From the NCBI RefSeq assembly GCF_901933205.1, contig NC_044576.1:6977024-7041023 (forward strand): a stretch of DNA of 64,000 nucleotides. Direction: 5' to 3'. The notes beneath the pieces are model-generated. The model saw only the letters and a list, made by a program, of their open reading frames with translations. It had not been told where the DNA came from and searched no databases. Shown piece after piece: positions 42,880 to 51,577 of the stretch (its first letter is position 1; each line of letters opens with the position of its first letter). Origin of the DNA: Camarhynchus parvulus (lineage: Eukaryota > Chordata > Aves > Passeriformes > Thraupidae). Position numbers and translations under genes: made by a program.

Positions 42880-44300
42880 AGTTTGCGGCTTTTTGGCACG
42901 GCTGGTGGCGGGAGCCAGCGCCCATCGCCGTCCTGCGGCCGCTCCGCCGCCCTGGGGACCCTCGCGGGTGCCCGGGGGAGCCCGGCCTGAGGCTGCCTTG
43001 GGGCAGGGAGCGGGGGATGGCGCTGGGATCGCCGTGCCCCGGCGTGCTGACAGTGGGGGCTGCGCTGGGGACGGGCACGCGGCGGGACCCCGCGGTGAGC
43101 GCCGCTCCCCCGCCGCTCTCGGGGCTCTGGGCGGCTCCCGCACGGCTCCGCTGGGGACGACCCTCGGCCGGGGACGCGTGTCCGCCTGTGCCGGGCGGGA
43201 GCGGGGCGGGGGTCGGCCCGCGGGGCAGGAGCGGGGCCGGGCAGCGTTCGGCGGCGGAGGTGAGCCCGAGCCGAGCGGCCCCGCCTGCCCGGAGGGGCGG
43301 GGGGTCGGGGCGGTCCCCCGCGCCGGGGCTGCGGGCGGAGGCGGTGGCGGCCCCCGGCAGCTCCTCCCCGCCCGAGTTGCAACCGGTTCGTGCCGGCCGC
43401 GGCCCGCCCGCCGCGCCGCGATGCGGGGCTGCCCCGGCTCCCCGGGGGCGGCTCCGGGCCCCTGCTCCACGGGCCTCCCGCCCGCAGGTAACGCGGCCGG
43501 GACCCGCGCTTCGGGCGGGGGGAGAGCGGGGCGGGGGCGGACGGACGGACGGAGCCCCTGCAGGGGCCGCTGCCCCCGGTTCGGCCCGGCCCGGCCCCGC
43601 TCTGCGGCGGGAGCTGCCCCGGGGCGGAGGGCGGCAGGGCCAGGCCGGAGGCCCGGGGCGGCTCTGCGCGATCTCCTGGGAGCGGCTTCGGGAAAAGGAG
43701 CAGGAGCGGATCGTGCCGCCGACCCGGGGCGAGCGCATCCCTTGCGGTGCCCATCGACGACCACCCCTCGGTGTGGCTGTGGTGCCTCCTGATGCGCCCT
43801 GTTGGCGGCTGGTGGGCACTGGGCGGTGTGCGACATCCGCACCTGCCGCGGGCACATGGCAGTGGGTGCCCGTCGCCATCGGTGTTTGTGTGCCCACTGC
43901 GGGAGCCCACCGACCTCCGTGTGTGCCCACTGCGGGCGCCCCGTGTCACCCCGGCCGCTGCCCCGGAGCGGGGCACTGTGGCTCGGCCGTGTGTGACATC
44001 GGCGCGGCCAGGGCGACCTTCAGTCACCTCCTGGGGCGCTTCAGTCACTGCGCGGGTGAGCGCTTCCCGTCGGGACCGGCCTGCAGCTGGAAGGCGTCAA
44101 TGTGTAACGCGGGGCTGTGGGCTGGCCCCCGAGGGCGTGGGGAGAGGCGAGGCGAGCAGGGGGCTATAAGAGGCCGTCCATCCCCACGGAGACCCTGGCC
44201 AAGGGGCGCGGACGGACCGAGGGAGCAGATGCTGGAGGGAAGCCTCGCAGGTTGTGATGCGTAAGGCGGCGCGCATCGTGCTCTCGTTTTGCAGAGGACG
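42880..44300 (+). promoter_or_regulatory. SLC16A9: CpG island, presumed SLC16A9 promoter
   Basis: A sharp rise in G+C and CpG density compared with the AT-rich flanks, densest at about 42900-43740. There are several GC boxes (GGGGCGGGG-type, for example near 43203 and 43527). It lies about 5 kb before the first coding exon, where the human gene has its non-coding first exon. No canonical TATA box lies in the dense core; a TATA-like CTATAAGAG occurs at about 44164. Several open frames longer than 350 codons on both strands here result from the lack of stop codons in GC-rich DNA. The start site cannot be fixed from sequence alone. Confidence 0.8.
43421..43487 (+). other. SLC16A9: Candidate SLC16A9 exon 1 segment with upstream ATG
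   Basis: Inside the CpG island an ATG at 43421 (G at -3, C at +4) opens a frame that runs to a plausible donor, CAG|GTAACG, at 43487/43488. Joined to the acceptor at 49053, this frame continues without a stop into the MCT9 frame. Other donors nearby are GAG|GTGAGC at 43259 and CAG|GTAGGA at 44446, so this is only one of several possible first exons. Confidence 0.35.
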
Positions 44301-47300
44301 TCTCTGGTAAATCATGTTGGCTGGTGGTTTCTAGCAGCGCCGGCTCACATCTGCCCGCATGGATGCGTGCTAGTGACCGACAGGCACTAAAGTTGTGCTT
44401 TCTGGGGGTTTCCATCTGCTCTGGAGCAGTGAGGCTCTGGAAACAGGTAGGACTGGTTCTGCTGAGCTGACAGATTTGTACAAAGCTGACTGGCTTATGT
44501 GCTGCCCCACTGATGCTTCTTAATGTAAACTAATTTTGCACTATAGAAACACATTATTTTGTTGTTGGTAAGTTTTGTTCTGGTATTACGTTTTGTTTTA
44601 AATTTAACACTTCTGTCATCTGTGAGAAATAGGAGGAAACATTGATATTGACAACTCTCTTATTTAACTAACAGAAGGGCAAGTAGAGAAATGTGACAAA
44701 TAGGCAGATCTGAATATTGAGAACTAGAAGGGAAATAGATATATGTGTTCAGTGTCACACAGGAAGCTACTTAACTGGTACTTAAAAGACCAGTTAAAGT
44801 CTGATGTTGTGGAGGTAGAGATGCATCTTGCAGTGAATTTAACACAATGCTTGTGCTGTAGAGTCAGTACATGTGCAGGTGCTGGAAATGATGAGCGTGT
44901 TAAAAGCACCTATGATGCACCAGTCTCCTGCTCTAGGTGTTACTTGCAAGCTAAGGGTAGCAGAAATATCAGATGATAATAGCAACGACTTGCCTGAAAA
45001 ATAAACAAAAAATTACAAGAAGTCTGATTCAGCTTAATATGAGGGATGATACTTTTCTGGCTGGTACCATCTTGATTTGTAGCAGAGCCTTGCAAGACTT
45101 GAGGAGCCCAGTGTTAATCACGCAGTGTGTCTGCTGACATCAGCTCTCTCTACAGCCATGTGCTGCTTGCAGAAAGCAACACATTTCCCTGGGCTCTGGC
45201 TGCACAAAGAACAAACTGGAAACAATCACATTGCTACTGTCTTTCTCGAGATTCCCTTTGCCACAGATTAATACAAGTTGCTGTGCTGAGGGCTAATGTT
45301 TCAGTGGTGCTCATGTTCTTTTTTTGTGCTCATCTGTCATCTTTAAGCCAAATTCTAAGATTTATAGGAAGGGAGTTCAGTGTTGTGATAATGGTGGCTC
45401 AGAGCAAAGCAAATAGTTGCAGCCAGACACTTCTCTCTTTCCACATTGAAACTGCTGTTCAGTTTGTTCTCTAGAGTTTCTTTTTGTTGTGGTTGGTAAA
45501 GGCTTTCATCGAGCAGCTCTCTTCCTCTGATTCTTATTCGCAGTGAGTACAACTCACTGAAAAGCTTTTTCTCACCAAATTTCAAGTTACTATTCAATTC
45601 TTTATGCTTTGTGTCTCTTTTTCAGTATTTTTAATTTAATTTGGTTTCCTGGAGCCTGAAACAGTATCCCTAGACTTAGTGAACAGAAAGGTTTGTGAAA
45701 CTGTTCCCACCTGAATTCTGAATCTTAAACAGTTCTTTATCTGTTACCAGGATCACACAAGTCTTCCTGGTTGGTTCTGAGAAAAAAACCACAACTACTG
45801 ATTCCCCTCACTCCCTTCTGTGTGGGCTTCTGCTTCTTCATTTTTGGTGCCCACATTTATCTTTGCAGTTTGTGTCCTCCTTCTACACAGACAGAAAAGA
45901 GTGAAAGGCACTTTGGATCCCTCCCAAGTCGATGCACAGATTTGATGTCCATGCAAATGAAGGTTTAATTCTCACTGTCAGTTCTTTTCTCTGCTACCAA
46001 GCTATTACAGTACATCCTTCCCTTTTGGAGAAGCATTAAATAATGTGCCAATGGAAAGTTGATATCCATGGTCCCAGCAGTGGCTTGGTTGTGCAGGACA
46101 TCTTTAACTACCATAGCAGAGGGCTCTGGGGAACAGGCTCCTCATGCAGCTCTGGCAGCTCCCTGCTCTCTGTGGCCTTGAGCCTTCAGGGGAGTTAGAA
46201 AATACCTCAGTTTAGGTATCAGGTACACAGCAGGGTGAGGTGAAGGAATAACCTGCAAAAACAAGAGCAGAAGAAAAGAGAGGAGAAGGGAAGGGAAAGC
46301 CAGGTCATCAAAACTGACCCTGGGATTTTATAGACCAATTATACCCCAGAGGATGATTTCTGGGGAAATGATGGGTTTTTGTTTTTTTTTTTACTTTTTA
46401 CTTGACAGTTGTGGACTGTAAATGGCTTGGAACATTGAGAGAATAGAGATGGTACCTAAAGTTTTGTTATTTAGCTAAAAGATGCAAAAGAGATCTGTGA
46501 TGCAAAATAGGAGTTGTCAGCATGTAGGAGGTCAGCACTTCTACTGCTGTAAATTGGGTACAGTTTGTTAAATTCAATTATACTCTGCAGTGTTGCAGCA
46601 GGTGACAAACTAATCCAGAGGTTTTTAGTCTTTCTATTAGAGGAGACTACGTGATCTAAGTCTACAAAAGCTTTTTTCCTCTCCTGCCCCGTCCTTGCTT
46701 CCTTCCCATCAAATGTTTAGAATAACAGAACTGAACTCAAAACTTGTCTTTGTGCTAAATTTTAGGGCACCAATATAATGGAAATCAATGTAACAGCTAA
46801 AATGTGTTTGTTTTCTAAAGTTTATTTTTAAACAAATATGAATTGGGGCTATTCACTGTCTACCCCCATTATTGTAAAGTTTTTCTGAAGACTTCCTTGC
46901 TTTGTCTCATTGTCTGCTTTTAAAGCTGTTACTTATTTCATTTATTTTTTCCTCTAGGCAGGGACAAAACAAGCCAAGTGAAAATTACTTAATTCACGGA
47001 CAGATGCATAGGTCAGCTCTTGGGGACTGCATTCAAATAACTCAAATATTTCATGCAGAAATACAGGGATCCCTTTTAGTGTAAAGAGTATTGTTATAGG
47101 AAAGTGCCTATGACTTCTGGCCATCCCAGCTGCCACCCTTGCATCTCACAGGATCAAGGGACACTCACCAGGCATTGGAGTGAGTCAGAGCTTACATTTA
47201 TTAGCTGAAACAAGTAACTTTGTAACACTTGCAACTGGGGATGTTGTATCTTCAAGGACAGTCAGTATATTAAAATTGTAAATCACTCCCAAAGGACCCA

Positions 47301-49053
47301 GGATGTCAAAATATATTTTACATTAGTAAGCGATGTTTTTGTTATTTGAGGGCTCAAGGCTGCTGTCAAATGTTAATTAATTGCAGGAGATGAGTACTTC
47401 TCCACTGAGATAACTTGTTTGCTTCTGAAGTTCCTCTGAGAAGATTTTAAAAAGAAGAAATTTCATGTGAAGCCACCATTTTTTCAGAGTTGTGTTATCT
47501 GTCCAGTGATATGTTGGCTGAAGACTTGCTTTGTTCTTTTTCTGCAGGTGGTTGTCACATGAAGGTACATTTATAGGAAGCTGACAGATTTTTGCCATCA
47601 TCTGTGAGTATCTACCCTCAAAGTAACATTTAAGTGCATTTGTAAACTAGAACTGGCCTTTTTCATGTCTCTATACAATTCCTCAAAATTTTATACTATA
47701 GTGTTTTTGTTAAATTTTCCGTGCAAATTCTTAAAAATTGCCCAAGAAAAGGGTGTGAGGATCTCCAATGGGAATTCTGTTATTGTCTGCTTGTTTTCCC
47801 CTTTGCTTTCATACGGCAGTAATTTTTTTTTCCATTTCCTCTGGGTTCCTAAGTCAAAAAGGCAGTGCAATGCATTTATTTTTCTGCTTTGCCTCTTGGG
47901 AGTCTCCCAGAGCAAAGCTGTTACTGCAGCAGTCTTAATGCTTAAGCTGCAGTGTGGAGATGGTCCTTGAAATATTTCATGAAGAAAACAGGGTAAGATC
48001 TTACCTCTTTCTATCTTCCAGGGTGGAGGAAATAAAACTATTGAGAATCACATATCTGATTAGTGGCAGAGCCAGGAGCAGAGCAAGTGTTTTGTATTCA
48101 TCAAATTTTATTCATCAGATTGCTCCCTGTAGAGAGGGTAGCAAGAGCAAGGTAGCCTGGAAAACCTCCAAATTTGCCAGATTTTAGAAGTATTGATCCC
48201 CACATTCACATGCTAGTCTTGAGAAGATGTGAGGGTGGTGGGTTATTTATAGCCATAGATACTCAGGTGATGGGTTGAGCCATGCCCAGGAGCAAGGTGG
48301 TGCTTCTGGAGTCCAGGCAGTGAGTGCCAGTTTGGGGAAGGCTGATGTGTACAGAGGGCAGACACTCTAACAGGTTATAGCAGATTTTTGTGTGCATGTT
48401 TGCTGCTGTTGTGCCTTGGCATACGAGCCACACCTGTACACAGTCTTAGAGCTGACTTCACTAATATACTCAAAGTGATTTTTGGATGCAGCTCTCTACA
48501 CATTACTTTGTTGACAGAGCAGAGTACTTCACTGTTACTACTGCCAAAATGTCAGTCTTCCTCTTGATCTGCCCCTCTCAGAGTGCACTATCTGGTGGCA
48601 AACACCTTAATAAATGGAAAGATACTGGGCTGAGAGTGGAATTGAGTATAGATTATTTTTGCTCCTTTTTTCATATTCATGGCTTTAACAACAGGCGACC
48701 ATGGGGCTCTTTTGCTGAACCGTGGCAGATATTGCCTGAAGTTTTCACAAAGCTTATTTAGCACTCAGCAAATGAAATACTTCTCTGCCATGCAGTGCTG
48801 GTGTATGTCCAACTCATGATGCTTTAGGTGCTGCTGTTCTGTTATCAGCAGTTCCAATTTCCACTGCAGTGTGCTGCACTGTTTCCTGCAGTGTGGCAGT
48901 TCCAGCTCCCACTGCCTGTGTGCTGCAGCTGTTCCCACAGGATGGCTGAACCAGCCCCTGGCTGAACCTGACATCTCTGCACAGCTCCCCTGTGCTCACA
49001 GCCCTGGTCAGGCACGTTTCTAACCCTGCTCTCTTTGTGTTTTGTCTGCACAG
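43488..49053 (+). other. SLC16A9: SLC16A9 intron 1 (5' boundary inferred)
   Basis: From the CpG-island donor to the acceptor TTTGTCTGCACAG ending at 49053. The first 800 bp are still GC-rich and may hold alternative first exons. The rest is AT-rich with no recognised gene. An imperfect two-copy repeat of about 48 bp lies at 48847-48942, close to the acceptor. Confidence 0.6.
48847..48942. repeat. Imperfect tandem repeat, two copies of about 48 bp
   Basis: CAGTTCCAATTTCCACTGC followed by AGTGTGCTGCACTG is repeated as CAGTTCCAGCTCCCACTGCC followed by TGTGTGCTGCAGCTG. It lies about 110 bp upstream of the SLC16A9 exon 2 acceptor. Confidence 0.65.
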
Positions 49054-49085
49054 GTGCTGCCCTGCCTCTGCACCCAGCTGCCAGG
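49054..49085 (+). other. SLC16A9: SLC16A9 exon 2, 5' UTR part
   Basis: 32 nt between the acceptor TCTGCACAG (ending 49053) and the start codon. The start at 49086 has A at -3 and G at +4, a strong context. It places DGGWGW at residues 8-13, the same distance from Met as in human MCT9, which is why this start is preferred over the upstream in-frame Met codons. Confidence 0.75.
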
Positions 49086-49281
49086 ATGGCGTTTCGGAAG
49101 CCCCCAGACGGAGGCTGGGGCTGGGTGATCGTTGTGGTTTCCTTCTTCACCCAGTTCCTGTGCTATGGGTCACCGCTGGCGGTGGGAGTCCTGTACCTGG
49201 AGTGGCTGGATGCCTTTGGAGAAGGGAAAGGCAAGACTGCTTGGGTTGGATCACTAGCTAATGGAATTGGATTGCTTGCCA
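49086..49281 (+). CDS. SLC16A9: SLC16A9 coding exon 1 (TM1 and part of TM2)
   Basis: 196 nt, residues 1-65 and one base of Ser66. It begins [20 protein letters not shown]. The first transmembrane helix, then the [16 protein letters not shown] segment leading into helix 2, match human MCT9 closely. The donor is GTAAGT at 49282, phase 1. Confidence 0.96.
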
Positions 49282-50624
49282 GTAAGTGCAGAAGCAGTAT
49301 CTGTCTTAAATTGAAATGTTTCCAATCGATGCTTTTGTCTGTGTGTTCTTTTGGAATTGTATCAAAGACAGCTGCAAATGAGGGTGCTGCATTTTTGTTT
49401 TAGGTTTATATTACATTTATAGTCTCCTTTATAGTTACATTTATGCATAAACTAGAGGAATATAATGGTAAAAGAGCAAGAAAAATATCCCCTTTAGAAA
49501 ATTCAAAATTATTGTGTTTGAGTAAACTAGAAAAGCCACACTCTGAGAAGCTGAACAGTAATTTTGTTGATGCTTTTTCTTTAGTGAGACTTTAAGACTA
49601 GCATTTACATTATTGTCTTAAAATCAGAGCAAGCTGTGAGTCCAAAATGGTTCAAATGCTTTATGAAAAAAAGCCAATAAACAAGTTACTAATTTTTCAG
49701 CTCTAGCAGTAAACCTACCAGTGAGGGTGGGTGAGGGCTCCTTTTCATTCTTTATTTGAGAAAAAGCTCCCTTTGAAGGTTGGAAAGTTATGGGTAACAG
49801 TAGCATTAAATAAAGCAACTTTTCTGGAAGCTTTTCTGTAGTAAGACATTGTCACTTGGAGAGTAACAGCAGAATTTTAGGGAAATAAAACCCCACCTTG
49901 GAAATTCCTAGGTTGTTGTTTTAAGATCAGGCACAGGTATTTACTGGGTCATATCACTAACTTCTGTTTTTCAAAGATTTACCATGGGAACTATTATCTA
50001 TTTGCTGGATCTGGAAAAAATTTCTTGTCAGCAGGGGAGCCGCTACAGGCAAAAGCAATAATGTGGTTTAATGGACAAAATGCAGCTCAGGATCCTGAGG
50101 AAAATCTCCTCAAAAGAAAGTTGATGTTCCAATAGCAATGCAGACCTGAATAAAGAGCACTGCTTTGTATGGCCCTGGAACTGATCAAATACTGGTGTCA
50201 CACCCGTGTTAGGGTTTTTTACCACCAGGCAGAAGAGAAATGGGCGAAGGCAGGTGGATCACTAAGCACAAGAAGCCTATATTCAGTCTGAGAGTGTTAT
50301 TGGATAAAGGACTGTAGATGGCTCTTCCATCATCCTTTTTTTCATTTTCCTGTGTTATGGGTATTAACTCCTGCTATTCATCAAGACCTCAATGTACTTG
50401 AGTTGAAAGAGTGATGTGGGAGGAAAACAGTGATAAACAAGGTAACTACTGAAGGAAAAACTAGGCAGAAGGAAATTTCAAGAGAACACCCTTTTAGGAG
50501 ACCGGAAGTCTCTGGCTCTTTTAAGAGCCTCAGTCCCCTTTCCCTTATGTCAACATCGTGCTTTTTTCCAGATGTTAGTGCCCTCTCGCTGCTGTGAGCA
50601 ATTCTCAGCACTGTGCTTTGTAGC

Positions 50625-51202
50625 TGGCTGCTTTTGGGCTGGGGTAGAGTTCATTTTCTTCTCAGTGGCTGTGTTTTGGATATGTGCTGAATACAGGGTT
50701 GATAATGTAGAGATGTTTTTCTTATTGGTGAGCAGGGCTAACAGAGCCAAGGTCTTTCCTGCTGTTCCTGCTGCCAGGCTGGTGAGGAGACTGGGGGTGC
50801 ACAGGAGGTCAGGAGGAGAAACACCCAGGACAGGTGGCCCCAACTGACCACAGGGATGTTCCATGCCATGTGGCATCATGCTCAGTACATAAACTGGGGG
50901 AGAAGGAGGAAGGAGGGGGTCTTCTGAGAGACGGCATTTGTCTTCCCGAGTCACCATCACATGTGATGGGGCCCTGCTGTCCTGGAGATGGCTGAACTTG
51001 CCCTGCCATGGGAAGCAGTGAAGGAATTCCTTGGTTTGCTTTGCCTGCATGCAAAGTGTGCTTTGCTTTCCCTATTAAACTGCCTCTGTGCCAGCCCAGG
51101 AGTTCTCCACCTTTTACCCTTCTGAGTCTCCCTGTTCCTGCTGGTGGGGGAGTGAGATTATGGCTGCATGGACCTGGTTGTGGCAGAGGTTAAACCATGA
51201 CA
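50625..51202 (+). mobile_element. Solo LTR, ERVL-like endogenous retrovirus
   Basis: About 580 bp, TG at the start and CA at the end (GGTTAAACCATGACA), resembling a widespread avian ERV LTR. It includes GGGTAGAGTTCATTTTCTTC, a block CTGACCACAGGGATGTTCC, then ATCATGCTCAGTACATAAAC (the TATA region of U3), and ATTAAA at 51074-51079 as poly(A) signal. This order puts it in the plus orientation. Flanking pentamers GTAGC (50620-50624) and GCAGC (51203-51207) match at four of five positions and may be the target-site duplication. No viral coding region remains next to it. The family assignment was not confirmed by a search. Confidence 0.78.
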
Positions 51203-51212
51203 GCAGCTATAA

Positions 51213-51253
51213 TAATGATGAATAATAAAAATCAATGATGAATAATATAAATC
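51213..51253. repeat. Two-copy 20-bp tandem repeat
   Basis: AATGATGAATAATAAAAATC is followed directly by AATGATGAATAATATAAATC, with one difference. It lies just beyond the 3' end of the solo LTR. Confidence 0.85.
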
Positions 51254-51489
51254 AAAGGTGCTCTTGTAACTGATTTTGGTATGGAATGATTAAATGAAGG
51301 TTTGGCAGGTTAGGAGGAGTGCTGTCTGTCCATGTGATTTTATTCTTTCAGTTTGGCATTCAGAAGTTTAATAATCATTCCTACCCTTTATGCCTTCAAA
51401 AGAAAGTACAGGGAGGGTCCTTTAATTACATTGATGTTATCAGAGTTGACTGAAAACAAAGTCTATGTTCCCAGCTTTACCTAAAGTAG

Positions 51490-51577
51490 ATTCAGTAGAT
51501 TTATCATTAGGGTCAGATCCCAGCTTTCCCACTGTTTGTCAAGCTGGGATCTGACCCTAATGATAAATCTACTGAAT
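51490..51577. repeat. Perfect inverted repeat, 37-bp arms, 14-bp loop
   Basis: The left arm (51490-51526) starts ATTCAGTAGATTTATCATTA and ends CAGATCCCAGCTT. The right arm (51541-51577) is its exact reverse complement, starting AAGCTGGGATCTG. The spacer is TCCCACTGTTTGTC. Transcribed with SLC16A9 pre-mRNA, it would fold into an 88-nt hairpin with no mismatch or bulge. It resembles no repeat I know. It could be a recent template-switch mutation, the remnant of a foldback element, or a small-RNA precursor. Confidence 0.97.

Noticed and set aside
42535..44264. Open frames of 350-474 codons on both strands
   Set aside because: They overlap in nearly all frames inside a GC-rich CpG island where stop codons are rare, and their products are low-complexity Pro/Arg/Gly/Ala with no family resemblance.
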